Part shown: in pieces, positions 22,191 to 33,590 of the stretch | How the letters are laid out: each line of letters begins with the position of its first letter | How positions within the stretch are numbered: position 1 is the stretch's first letter | Assembly (NCBI GenBank): GCA_035772735.1 | Contig: JASDFA010000020.1 | Location: 92,697,001 to 92,761,000, forward strand | Direction: 5' to 3' | Length of the DNA: 64,000 nt | Origin: Datura wrightii | Taxonomy: Eukaryota > Streptophyta > Magnoliopsida > Solanales > Solanaceae | Program-made: the position numbers and the translations under genes | Notes under the pieces: generated by a model | The model's database searches: none | Seen by the model: the letters and a program-made list of their open reading frames with translations, nothing else | Told to the model about the DNA's origin: nothing

Positions 22191-25100
22191 CTGCATGTCA
22201 CTCCTGGCCCGCAAGAGTATAAACTGTTCATGGCTTTATTATTAAAAACAAAAAAAAATTAAAAAAAAAGAGGTCCGCTAGATTGAAAACCTTGCAAGAG
22301 GCGATCCAGGCAAAAATTAGGACATTAAAAAAAAAGAAAAGAAAAACTCACTCTTTATGCACTACGGGATGACTTGATCCTTTTCACCGAGGTACGTAGG
22401 CAGCTTAGAGTTTTATTCTAAGTTCAGTCTCATGAGTTTAAAAAAGATATATCACTCCAAGAGGTGTTCGAGTGAAGTACAATGAAATAGAAGATACCAG
22501 GCCGAGCACATGAAGATTAGATCTATAGGCATTATTTTATCAAAATTTGGACCTTCACTAAATACTGATGGATCACTTGGGGAAAATCTTCATTTCAAAT
22601 GAGTTTTCCCTATGAGATGAGTATAATCTTTCAAAACGTTGTCAAATATGCTAGTCGAAGTCTTCAAATTTTCTGAATCTATAAGTTGAAGTCTTCAAAT
22701 CCTCCAAGTCTTTAAGTTAAAGCTTTCAAATTCATGAATTTGGCAAGCTGAAGTCTTCACATCCATCAATTCTTTAAGCTGAAGTATTCAAATGCAGTAC
22801 GTATATGAGTTTGAAGTCTTCAAGTCAGCCAGCTCATTAACTTGAAGTCTTCAAATCCGCTGAGTCTGAGTCTGCAAGTTGAAGTCTTCAAATTCGACGG
22901 AGTCTGCAAATTGAAGTCTTTAAATCCTCTAAGTCTTCAAGTTGAAGTTTTCAAATCAGTCATGTCTTCAAGTTGAAGTATTCAAATCCTCCAAGTCTTT
23001 AAGTTGAAGTTTCAAATTCAAGAAGTTTACAAGTTGAAGTCTCAAATCAGTCATGTTTTCAAGTTGAGGTTTTCACATATACAAGTTAAAGTCTTCAAAT
23101 TTGTCAAGTCTTAAAGTCGAGGTCTTCTGATTCGCCAGTTGTAAGGTGGACAAAATTTATCGTTTTTATAGATTTATTCTTAAAAGGATCTCAAATCTTC
23201 CTATTGGACGTAGAAAATCTTCATATTGGATGGAGTAATAAAATCTTCCTCTCAGATATAGGAAGTCTTCACCTCGGATGGAGTAATGAATTGTTCGCCT
23301 CGTATGGAGTAATAAAATCTTCCTCTCGGACGTAGAAAATCTCATCCTGGATGGAGTAACAAAATCTTCTTCTCGGACTATGCGGCGAGCCAGGCTAGGA
23401 AGAGCACTTGCTATATTTGTATTAACGATGGAGCGGCGACTGTAGAGACCACATCTGAGAAGATCGAGTTGAAGTAGATTTGCATTTGGAAGTCCAATTT
23501 TTCATATGAAGTATGTTCCTAAGTAATGGCCAAGGACCTGAATACCATCCAGTTAAAGGAGTTTGAACCAATAATTTTTTTTGCATCGTAGGTCGTTTAT
23601 TACTCTCAATAATAAGGTATTTGAGTTTGGATAAAGGAGAGGTATAGTCTTTGAAGTTCACCATCGGGTTAAGTTGCAATAAAAAAAAACACTATCTAGC
23701 TCAAGGGCATAAGGATAAATGTAGAGATCATGACAGATGAGAATAACCAAAGTCCTAAAGCGCGGATGAAATTCATCCTATACTACGCCTTAGGCTGGTC
23801 TCTTCAAAAGAATGACCAAAGTCCTAAAGCGTGGATAAAATTCATCCTGTACTACGCCTTAGGCCGGTTTTCTTCAAAAGAATAACCAAGATCATAAAGC
23901 GCGGATGAAACTCATCCTGTACTACGCCTTAAGCCTAGTCTCTTTAAAGAAAAAATATGAAACTCCATCAACAGTGATATTCCGTCAATATTAATCCGCA
24001 TTGAGTTAGAACATGTCCTTCTGATCCATACAAAAAAAAAAGAAGAGAGAAAGGTAATATAAGAAAATACAAATTGAAGAAAGATTATTACCTGTCAAGA
24101 CGTTCCAGATTTGAAAGTGAAGTTCAAGATGGATCTTAGACCAACTCAATTAGATTTTAGATAAGATTTTTGGTGATGATGAATTCCTTGAAGTATGGAT
24201 TATGTAAATTAAAACGTTTTTCAATTTCGTCGTTCCTACATCAAGATATAGAAGTTTTAGTAGAACCTCGCAAATCTGAAATTTTCAGCATGACAGAATT
24301 TTAAGCCAACTTCAAAAAATTATGCAGAAAAATATTGAAGGTTTTTAATTCTGAAATTCGGCTATATTGTATATATAGAAGTTTAGTTTCTGAAAACTTA
24401 AACGGATTATGATTTTGATATTCCTACAATATGATATGAGTTTTCTATTATAAGCATGCTGAGCTGTGAAAAGGTGACGATTCGGGCATGACAAAATTTT
24501 AAGTCAACTTCAAAAATTTATGAAGAATAATATTGAAGGATTTTAATTCTGAAATTCGGCTATATTGTAGATATAGAAGTCTAGTTTCTTTAAAAATCAA
24601 ATGGATCATGATTTTGATATTCCTACAGTGAGATATAAATTTTCTACCACACATGTGTCAGACTGTAGAAAAAGTGACAAAAATTAAAAGGGAAAGAAGA
24701 AGAAACTTTTCTGGTATTATGATTAACTTGCAACACTGCAACTGATGCAAAATAATGAAGAGCACATCTCTTTATATAGAGTTTCGAGGAGGTAAAGAAG
24801 AAGTAATGTGCCATTTGGATTGGAGTTAAAGTATCCTAATAAAATTCGAATTGAAAAAGTCAAGGCTCTGTGCAATTCTTCTTCGATACAATTTTACGAA
24901 AGTTGGGAGTGGCAATCCTTCTTGGATACAAATTTAATTCATATAACTTCTAGAAAGTGACTATCCTTCCTGGATACAAATTCAATCCGCATTAGTTCTA
25001 GAAAGCGGCAATTCTTCTAAGATAAAAATTCAATCCATATAAATTCTAGAATTTTAATGACTAAATCTGTAGTGACGGAGAGAGTTACTAAATTTTGCTC

Positions 25101-25244
25101 ATTTTATCATGATATGTCGTAGACAAATAATTTAATGTAAATACATTGGACGTATGATGATTAATCTCAAAAGTATGCTACAGTGATACTTCAAGTCTAG
25201 TCTTTAAAATATATATTTTAGACAAGTCTTGAAGTGGGGACATT
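22191..25244 (+). repeat. Element D: 3 kb non-coding tail built of several tandem repeats
   Basis: No coding sequence. Four repeat blocks follow one another: (1) about 22640-23130, a dozen or so variants of AAGTTGAAGTCTTCAAATC; (2) about 23160-23390, alternating AAAATCTTC, CTCGGA and GGATGGAGTAA words; (3) about 23740-23945, three copies of a roughly 70 bp unit with TCCTAAAGCGCGGATGAAA and ACTACGCCTTAGGC; (4) about 24285-24680, two to three copies of a roughly 198 bp unit with CTGAAATTCGGCTATATTGT. The tail ends in a purine tract, AGTGGGGACAT, at the 3' LTR. An 8 bp inverted repeat (ACTTCAAG / CTTGAAGT) lies just before and into that tract (about 25187-25240). Confidence 0.8.
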
Positions 25245-26123
25245 TGTAAACGGTTAAATTTTATCAAATTTAAATCTGTAAGAAATTTGGATTATTTTAA
25301 ATTCAAAATATATTAATCCAGATAAATATTATGAATTAATATAATTGGATTAATCATTTGAATCCAATAAATATGGATTTAATTAATGGTCCAATTTTAT
25401 TGGGTTAGTCCATCAAATTGGGCTACAAATGATAAGCCCATTTTAAGTAGCCAAAGATGTCATCTTTCTAGAGGTCCAAATTGGTGCCACGTGTCAAATG
25501 ACGTGTCACACCAAGTCAAAAGAAAGAGCCAATGGGATCATGCCACATGTCAAAAATGACACAGCATACCTAGTCAAATCAAAGGCTAATGAAAATGCGC
25601 CACATATATAAATGACATGTTCCAACCAATCAAATATCGACATGTCAACTTAAATCTGATTGGTTGAAAGAAGTGCGTCCTTATCGCAACTCTTCCATCC
25701 TACAACTATAAATAGGGATCTCGTAATTCAGAAAAGGGACCTGAATTCCAATAACAAGCCAGAGAGAGCTCGTGGATCAAACGCTGCAGATTTCTCTACA
25801 AACTATAAATATTAAAGCACTCCAATATTTCTCTACAAGTTTTAGAGATCAAGGCGAAAATTCAAGAACAAGCTTCAAGCTCTTGAAAACACGAATCAAG
25901 ATCAAGATCACCAGATTCAAGATCAAGCTCAAAAGCTCTTGAATTCAAGTACAAGTCAAGATCAAATCCATCAAGATCAAAATCCCTTGAATTTATATTC
26001 GAAAAGAGGAATCAGAGGATTAATAGAGATTGTAACACTCATATTCACAATAAATACTACGATTGTTAAGATATTTTTTCGTCTTGATTATTATTTTCTT
26101 GACGCGAGATTTTATTGTCTACA
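25245..26123 (+). repeat. Element D: 3' LTR (879 bp)
   Basis: Homologous to 17263-18130 with roughly 35-40 substitutions by eye and small indels in the CAAG-rich part. It is followed by CTTAT, the target duplication. Its G-box region is preserved (GCCACGTGTCAAATGACGTG near 25485), as is TATAAATAGG near 25708. Confidence 0.9.
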
Positions 26124-26323
26124 CTTATATAAATATTATTTTTATCAAGTAGAAATAGAAAACTTAAATTCAAAAAAGTGATATAACCACAGGGACGGAG
26201 CTACTTTTGGGGAACGGTGGTCAGCCGAACACCCTTCGTCTGAAAATCACACTGTATATATAGGTTTAATATTACTCTATATTCGTATATGTAATATTTT
26301 GAACACCCTTAGACTCAACTGAT

Positions 26324-26530
26324 GTTTGTAGCTCAGTGGTAGTGGTGTGCAGAAGGTTGCAGGATGTCCTGTGTTCAATTCTTTGCATCAACACTATTTA
26401 TGTTATTATTTTGTGATCTGAAATTAAAATACAAGTAAAAAGATGCAAGTTTTGCATAAGTGGGAGCTGTAGCTTAGTGGTAAGAATGTTCTCTATCTTG
26501 TAAGATTCCCAAGTTCAAATCTTTGCATCC
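26324..26530 (+). other. Two tRNA-like (pol III box A/B) stretches inside the hAT element
   Basis: First: TAGCTCAGTGG (26329-26339, box A-like) and GTTCAATTC (26373-26381, box B-like). Second: TAGCTTAGTGG (26470-26480) and GTTCAAATC (26513-26521). Both pairs are about 43 bases apart and each is followed by TTTGCATC. The order and spacing match tRNA promoters, but no full cloverleaf with a matched acceptor stem can be drawn, so these are relics, perhaps SINE-derived, not working tRNA genes. Confidence 0.55.
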
Positions 26531-27075
26531 ATGTTTATTTAGTATCAAGTTTATGGACACATCATACAAACCCAAAATGCCAACAACAAAAAAAAGAAGG
26601 TAAATCAAAAAATATTTGAAAAACTATCAAAAAGAAGAAGAAAAAATGCAACAACTTCATATTATTAAAAGGTGTAGAGTATAATCATGACACAAAGCCA
26701 TATATTTTTCATTTTGAGTTTGTTTAATGGTACAGATCTTCATTAGAGAATTGTGTACAAATACTATTGTAACTGGTAAAATCTTAGAAGATGAAATAAT
26801 TGGAAGGTGAAAAGATAGTATATGAAATAATAATTAAAAAAATATAAAAGTGTAACCTATAATAATTACTGGCAGGTGAAACAATCCTCCTTATTTACTC
26901 GGTTCAATGGATGACTTTATTCAATTCTTTTTGTTTTATATATATATATATAACAATAAATATATTAGATATTTGATGGTAAAATATTACTATTTAATTA
27001 GATATTTTATTATATTTTAATTTACTAAAGGGCCAAATGGTAATCCAGCGTTTAAGATAAGGACTTTTTAGTATA

Positions 27076-27077
<2 letters not shown>

Positions 27078-27124
<47 letters not shown>

Positions 27125-27157
27125 TATTATTATTATTATTATTATTTATCATCATCA

Positions 27158-27189
<32 letters not shown>

Positions 27190-27240
27190 TATTACTTATT
27201 ATTTATATTTATTATCATTACTATTATTTATATTTATTTA
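27078..27240. repeat. AAT/ATT microsatellite inside the hAT element
   Basis: (AATAAT)n turning into (ATT)n with ATC triplets. Because one half is AAT and the next ATT, the tract is a potential self-complementary hairpin with a centre near 27122. Confidence 0.9.
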
Positions 27241-27849
27241 TTTTAACTTTTAACTTTTAACTTTTTGGTTTTCCACTTGTATAGTAATAAATATATAAAT
27301 ATAATATTTAATTATGTATTAATTAAATTTTAATTTAGTGGAGGGGCAAAATGATAATCTAACTTTCAACTTAGGGGCTTCCCACTTATATAATTATATG
27401 ATTATTTTATGACATGCCTATTTTGTTTTCGTTCCTACCATGATTAAGTTTAGGATGGATTATTTTTACTTTTTTGTATATTCGGGTCATCAAAAAAAAA
27501 TTAGTTACTATTTAAAGTCAGAATACTAATCATCAAAAAAAAAAATACTTACTATTTAAGGTCTAAACACCGGTCATTGAAAAAAAATAGTTACTATTTA
27601 AAGTATGAACACCCTTCATGAAATTTTTGGCTATGCCACTGTATAACCACAGTACAAAATAAGGATGAAAAATAATTTTATTTGCTCAATTATAATCAAT
27701 AGATCAAATAAGAAAGACCCAAATACATGATGGACCTTCTAAAATTAGGTAAAAGAAATAGTCTTGGATTAAAAGAGAAGATTTTGATTTTATATTACTT
27801 GGCTAAAATATTCAATTCTTATTTCAAAAGTATATAGCACATATTAGCA

Positions 27850-28600
27850 TGATGTTAGTGAAATATGAAAAATACCATTGGTCTCACTTCATCTTTCTAT
27901 AGAAAAATAAATAATATAATGGAAAATTCAATTTCATCATAATTACTTATCTTATTATAATTTTTAAATTAAATATAATTTCAATTCAAAGTTATATCTT
28001 TATGTTTTAAACTTAAGTCATCAATAACCATATCTTATATATTGCAGTAAATTTCAAATAAAAAAATTATCTTTTGTCTAATATAATTTTTATATATGGT
28101 CTATAAATTAATACTGGCGAATTTTATATGTTTATTAGTAGAAGTTGATGATAATAATTTTTGGGTTAAAATATAATTTTCAAAGCTTTAACTTTTGAAA
28201 ATATAAATTTAGAAGTACAATTTGATATTTAAAAGAGTGGTATTTTTATTGAATGCACCATTCTATTAATAATAAATAATGAGTGAAATAAAAATTCTTT
28301 AAAAAAATGTGAAAAAATATAACATGTATGAAAGTTGATAATGGTTATACATTTAAGATTTTATGAGGTTAAATAAGTCTATATAAAAAAAATCAAGCTA
28401 CTATAATTATATGATCTAAAAAGAATGAGCTTATCAAAAAATGCAATTAGCCTCATATATATTACATGTGTTTAGAGACTATCGGTAAGAAAATTAAATA
28501 AGATAAAGCTAAATATATAGTACAATTTATATTGCTTCTTGTACAATTTTTTATAGTCATGGTTGTTCTTCGATGACTCTTTTATATAATAGAAATAATG
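27850..28600. repeat. Tandem duplication 1, left copy
   Basis: AT-rich, non-coding. It pairs with 28808-29580 at an offset of about 958-988 bases: shared CATTGGTCT or CATTGATCT, TTCATCTTTCTATA, CAATTCAAAGTTATATCTT, ATATATGGTCTATAA and CTTCTTGTACAA, in the same order. Divergence is high, roughly 10% or more by eye, so it is old. 27650-27849 before it shows nothing. Confidence 0.75.
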
Positions 28601-28807
28601 ATAAATATGTGAAGTGGGATAGATCTCAAACTCTCTAGAAGAGTGAGAAATCTAAAATAATTTTTTTTAAAAAAAAGATGAAATAAAGAATATGATGGAT
28701 ATTTAACCATGTGTTAAAAATTATAGGCCAACCCTACTAAATAATATAATGTAAAAAATATATATAGATATAAATATAGATAATAAAATAATTTGCCCTT
28801 GGATATA

Positions 28808-29580
28808 AATATAGAGTGAAAAGACAAATATGCCATTGATCTACCACCTCTTCATCTTTCTATATAATAGAAATATAATAGTAGAAATTAGAATAATAGA
28901 AAAATAATATAATAAAAAATTTAATTCCATCATAATTACTAATTTTATTATAATTTTTAAATTAAATAAAATTTCAATTCAAAGTTATATCTTAATGTTT
29001 AAAACTTAACTCATAAATAATAATATCTTATATAGTGCAGTAAAATTCAAATAAGAAATTACCTTTTGTCTAATACAATTTTTATATATGGTCTATAAGT
29101 TAATTTTAGGTAAATTTTATATGTTTGTTAGTAGAAGTTCACGATAATATTTTTTTGGACTAAAATATAGTTTTAAAAGCTTTGAACTTTGAAAATATAA
29201 ATTTAGAAGTATACTTTGATATTTAAAAATGTTGTATTTTTATTAAATACACCATTCTATTAATAGTACATAATAAGTGAAATAATTTTTTAAAAAAAAT
29301 GTGAAAAAAATATAACATGAATGAAATTGATAACGGTTTTACATTTTAAATTTTATGAGGTTGAATAAGTCTATATAAAAAATGTATCAAGTTACTATAA
29401 TTACATTATATAAAAAGAATGAGCTCATCAAAAATGCAATTAGTCTCATATATATTACATGTGTTTAAAGACTGTTGGGGAAAAAATAAAATAAGAATAA
29501 ATATATAGTACAATTTATACTGCTTCTTGTACAACTCTTTATACCGATGGTTGTTCTTTTATGGCTCTTCTTTACAGAAA
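28808..29580. repeat. Tandem duplication 1, right copy
   Basis: Second copy of 27850-28600, preceded by about 200 bases of unshared AT-rich spacer. It begins GTGAAAAGACAAATATGCC and ends with TGTTCTTTTATGGCTCTTC. No coding potential. Confidence 0.75.
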
Positions 29581-30093
29581 AAAATATTTATTTATATATA
29601 AAAAAGGGAAGAGTGGAACGATCAAGGGAAACAGAGTCATTTCACTCAATATAATATACTCATGTTTGGAGTGAAAAAAACTGTGAGACAACTTCTTCCT
29701 CTTATTATTTTCTTTTGCTAGGTTTTATTATTATATTTAATATTTATTAGATTCTGTGCTCCTAATTTTATACTAAAAAAATTTACTTCATCTTAGAGAT
29801 ATATTTATATCAGGTGAAATATCCTTCAGAATAATATCTCTAACACGCCTCAAACTACGATAATTTCTTAATTTATAATATTTTTCTACAATCATAAAAT
29901 AAACATTTGTTCAGACAACAAAAACATCATTTGTTATTCCAGAATCTTAGGTGGTTAGTGGTGATACACCAAACTAACTATCTACATCCTCTTTGTACGT
30001 TGGAGTCTCTCCGTAGCCATAAAATTAAAATTGAGATAAAAATATGGATGCTCACTTTTTAAAGAATATTCACATAAATAATAATATTTTTTG
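29581..30093. other. Spacer, nothing recognised
   Basis: Mixed AT-rich sequence between the tandem duplication and the Copia LTR. No open frame, no terminal repeats and no similarity to other parts of the window were noticed. Confidence 0.5.
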
Positions 30094-30297
30094 TGTTATA
30101 AAATAATAAAGCAGGAAGAAGAATACCATAGAGAAAGAGAGAAGAAATAAGACTTCTTATTTATCTTGAGAGATGAACTACAGTGAATGAAAACCCCTTT
30201 ATTTTTAGGAAAATATTAGCTTGGCCCTAAAGTTACTAATCGTAACTTTTCTCCAAAGAAATAGACATTCATTATAATACAAAATATATTTATAACA
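30094..30297 (-). repeat. Short Copia 3' LTR (minus strand)
   Basis: On the minus strand it starts TGTTATAAATATATTTTG and ends TTTTATAACA, so TGTTATA/TATAACA are terminal inverted repeats. Directly before it on the minus strand is the polypurine run CCAAGGGGGAG (30298-30308). Length is about 204 bp. No second LTR exists in the window, because the element is truncated on its 5' side. Confidence 0.7.
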
Positions 30298-32060
30298 CTC
30301 CCCCTTGGATGTTTTTTAATAAATAATGTGCCTCATTAAAATCTTACTAGAAAAAATTCAGTGAAATAATTCTAGTGAAGAAAAAGAGTATATATATCTA
30401 ATAATACGCATTTTGACTTCTTCATAAAAATCTTACCAAAAAAATGCGTTGGGATAAAACCTTGTAAGGGAAAAGAGTACAACATGTATTAACTCCTCCT
30501 GATGAGAAAATCAATTCAAAACCTTGAATCTTCGCATCCCAATCTTATGCACCATCTTCTTAAAAATTATAGTTGGTAGAGATTTGGTGAATAAATCATC
30601 CATATTATCACTCGAACGAATTTGTTGCACGTTGATATCGCCATTTTTTTTGAAATCATGTGTGAGAAAAAGCTTTAATGAAATGTGCTTCGTGCTATCT
30701 CCTTTTACGAATCCTTCCTTTAATTTTGCTATGCATGCTGCATTATCTTCATATAAGATCATGAGTATTTTTTCATATTTTAAACCTCATTTTTCTTGAA
30801 TGAAATGTATCATTGACCTCAACCACACACATTCTCGACTTTCTTCATGAATAGTTATTATCTCAGCATGATTTAATGAAGTAACCACAATAGACTGCTT
30901 TGTAGACCGCCAAGATATGACAGTATCCCCACATGTGAACACGTAGCTTATTTGAGATCGAGCTTTGTGTGGATTAGATGAATATCCCGCATCAGTGTAC
31001 TAACAAGATTGGAAGTGCAATTATTAGACTAAACTGAGTTTATATCGATAGCCCCTTTAGATTCTTCCACAATATGTGTTCCATTCCAGTGTGTCTCTTG
31101 GTAGGAGCAAAACTATATCTTGCTAACAAATTAACTGAAAATGTTAGGTCAGGTCTTGTAGTATTAGAAATATACAATAGTGCATCAATCGTACTAAGAT
31201 ATGTTACTTTAGGACTGAGGATTTTTCATTATTTTCTTGAGGTCGGAATGGATCCTTATTCACATTAAGTAATGAAACAACCATCCAATACTTTGGATGT
31301 GCTTCATCCATACAGAATCATTTCAATAACTTTTCTATATAGGTAAATTGATGGACAGAGATTTTATTTGTCAAATGTTCAATTTGCAAACCAAGATATA
31401 ATTTTGTCTTTCCAAGATGTTCCATCTCAAATTTCTTCTTTAAATAATTAATTTCTTTAGAAACTTTGCTGAAGTTCCAGTGAGGTTTATATCATCAGTA
31501 TAAATAGCAAGTATAATAAATCTCGATGTTATAACAATATAAAGGTAAATAAAGTCATTATTGTATTCTTTGTTAACTAATATTCACTAAGGTGGCTAAG
31601 TTACATTCATCTTACTTGATTTTCTCCATATAAGAATTATGAACAAGTTTACAAAACCTTATAAATGCTTCACGCATTTTAAATTCTTCGGTAATTTTCA
31701 TATATTTTTTGTCAAGTGACAATATTCATTAGTATTTAAATGTTTGACATCTTTTGGTGTCTAGATTGAAGGTTTAATAAGCTTTACGCTTATCAAGATG
31801 CATTATTTCAGTTGATAATAATTTCTATATCAGCATGCTTTAATAGACGTAGAATTCATATTCTCATAATATTTTACAATATTGCATGCTATATTATTCA
31901 AAGATATCGTTAATGACATATCATTTGTATCGGTTTGCAATTAGACATAACTCATTGAGATCACAGTTCTTTTAATGTTTTTCTTAGGTACCTAAATCTT
32001 TCATAAGGTTTCATGAACTGTTATGTCATAGGCCCTCCAAGAGCACATTACCTCCTTATT
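30298..32060 (-). pseudogene. Truncated Ty1/Copia pol: reverse transcriptase and RNase H
   Basis: Minus-strand translation gives, from the right, an N-terminal polymerase part (NNIACNIV near 31890), FKMREAF, the active-site block YTDDI near 31500, and the RNase H region: KARSQISYVFTCGDTVISWR, NHAEI and ESRECVWLRSMI near 30800-30970, then an open 83-codon tail at 30511-30762 (LYEDNAACI, DLFTKSLP). Several stops and frameshifts occur. Gag, protease and integrase are missing to the right of about 32060, where the duplicated sequence begins. Confidence 0.85.
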
Positions 32061-32126
32061 ATGATTATTTGTTATATTTTTTTCATTGATTATTATAATA
32101 GAAATCGATTAATTTATAATGCTTCA

Positions 32127-33590
32127 TGCATACTGTAGACTTTTTCCTTCAGGGAAATTAATTTTAATACTCCCTCTGTTTTATTTTAATTGATAGGATA
32201 AGACTTGCAAACCCATTAAGAAAAAAATTAATAGGGATGACAATTTGACTAATATAACCTTATTAACTTTTTGAAAACATATAATAATAATTATTTTCAC
32301 ATTTTAGAATGACTTTAAGTACCAAAGATAGAATTGAAAAAACATGGTCAATTATCCCTTGAATTTTGAAACTAGCAAGTATCTTGAAACAACTATTTTT
32401 AGTATACCTAACAATTAAAATGGAACGAAGGGAGTAGGAATTTTTGCAGTTGAAATATGAAATTAATTTTGGATCAACAAATACTTCAAAAATTTAACTT
32501 GAATTATCTTTAAATAAGGATCATACCATGATAATTCACAGTATATTTCTCAACTACTTATTCTCTCCCTGTTATGTTAGAAAAACTAACATAAACATAT
32601 ATGTCCAAGCTTTATTGGCGAATTCATTTTTATGTGTTATGGTATGTCCATTATTCATATACAATATATATAAAAAATATTAGATAGAAAATATTTAGTT
32701 TCTGACCCTGAACCAAATGAGAGGAAAAAATTAATTACAATTTAATGTCAGTTGTGTACAAATGTTATTGTAGCAATATATAGTATCCCAAACCAATACA
32801 TGAAAATTTTTATTCTCATATGTAGTCGCTCAACTATATATCGGAGGTATTCAATGACAAATCAGTTTGGATATAAACCAACATATTAAGATGAATGGTT
32901 TTGCGTACACAATCTGAAAATTATGCTCTTAACTTAATTAATATTGAGTAAGCAACTCTGTGAATGTCAAACTAAAGATTGACAATAAACGCACATATGA
33001 CTATATTTTAAATGCATCTATTTAAGACATCACATGTCAGGTGAATGGGCACATATTCACTTTTAATACTTTTCAAAGTTTTGGAAGTTCAATCCCAACA
33101 TTAGTTAGTCTAATCAACTTATCATGAGAACAAGCAACACCAAAGATTTCTTAAAAATCTTCTAATTCTTCAATAGATTTTTAATACTCAATTAACACAT
33201 CATACTGGTATAACTAAAATGGTCATGTCAATTGATAAAATTATCTATACTTCAGGTGTACATGATATGTATTATCTATCTTAGTAAACTTCAGTTTTAC
33301 TATGTTATGAATTTCACATTAATAAACTTTTGATTTATTATAGCATGTAATTTCATCATGCTTATATTTATAGAACTACTCGGTTAACCTTTCATATACA
33401 TATTTCTTACCTGCAAAAATTTGGAGGTATTTAATCTTCTAATATTTTGTAGTCTTAACCATTTGTAACGATCCGGATGTCATTACAGGATGGTTAGGGG
33501 CCTAGAATACTGAAAATAGACTAAGAAAGAAATAAAAATGTTGTGAACCAAGCTAAGTGTGAAATTTGGCAATTTCGGGTAGCTTCTGGT
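32127..33590. repeat. Tandem duplication 2, left copy (about 1468 bp period)
   Basis: Pairs colinearly with 33591-35055. It includes a MITE, then shared words such as CATATATGTCCAAGCTTTATTGG, TTAAGACATCACATGTCAGG and TTTTGTAGTCTTAACCATTTGTAAC. The last ~115 bases are the start of the probable LTR G. No genes. Confidence 0.8.
32170..32434. mobile_element. Stowaway-type MITE, copy 1 (265 bp)
   Basis: Ends CTCCCTCTGTTTTATTTTAA and, inward from the right on the other strand, CTCCCTTCGTTCCATTTTAA, flanked by TA on both sides (32168-32169 and 32435-32436). TA duplication and the CTCCCTC end are the Tc1/mariner-type Stowaway hallmarks. It has no coding capacity. Confidence 0.8.

Larger units (their letters stand above)
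17263..26123 (+). mobile_element. Element D: non-autonomous Ty3/gypsy element with gag and protease only
   Basis: Complete element of 8861 bp. LTRs 17263-18130 and 25245-26123 both begin TGTAAAC and end TTGTCTACA. The target duplication CTTAT is on both sides (17258-17262, 26124-26128). The inside holds gag, protease and the first residues of a reverse transcriptase domain, then about 3 kb of tandem repeats with no polymerase, RNase H or integrase. LTR divergence counted by eye is about 4-5% plus small indels. The gag and protease wording resembles the Tat/Retand/Ogre side of plant Ty3 elements; the lineage call is tentative. Confidence 0.92.
26190..27641. mobile_element. Non-autonomous hAT-type DNA transposon
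   Basis: 1452 bp. The ends are CAGGGACGGAGCTA and, read inward on the other strand, CAGTGGCATAGCCA: imperfect terminal inverted repeats of the CAGNGGCGGAGCCA hAT type. The 8 bp duplication TATAACCA stands at 26182-26189 and 27642-27649. No transposase frame is present. It sits only 66 bp beyond element D. The inside holds two tRNA-like stretches, a trinucleotide microsatellite and several GAACACCCTT and TAGTTACTATTTAAAGT repeats near its right end. Confidence 0.88.

Noticed and set aside
22640..23130. CRISPR-like array
   Set aside because: Repeats are imperfect, AT-rich, without uniform spacers, and lie in a plant retrotransposon tail.
26324..26395. tRNA gene
   Set aside because: Box A and box B words are there, but acceptor and anticodon stems do not pair and the sequence lies inside a transposon.
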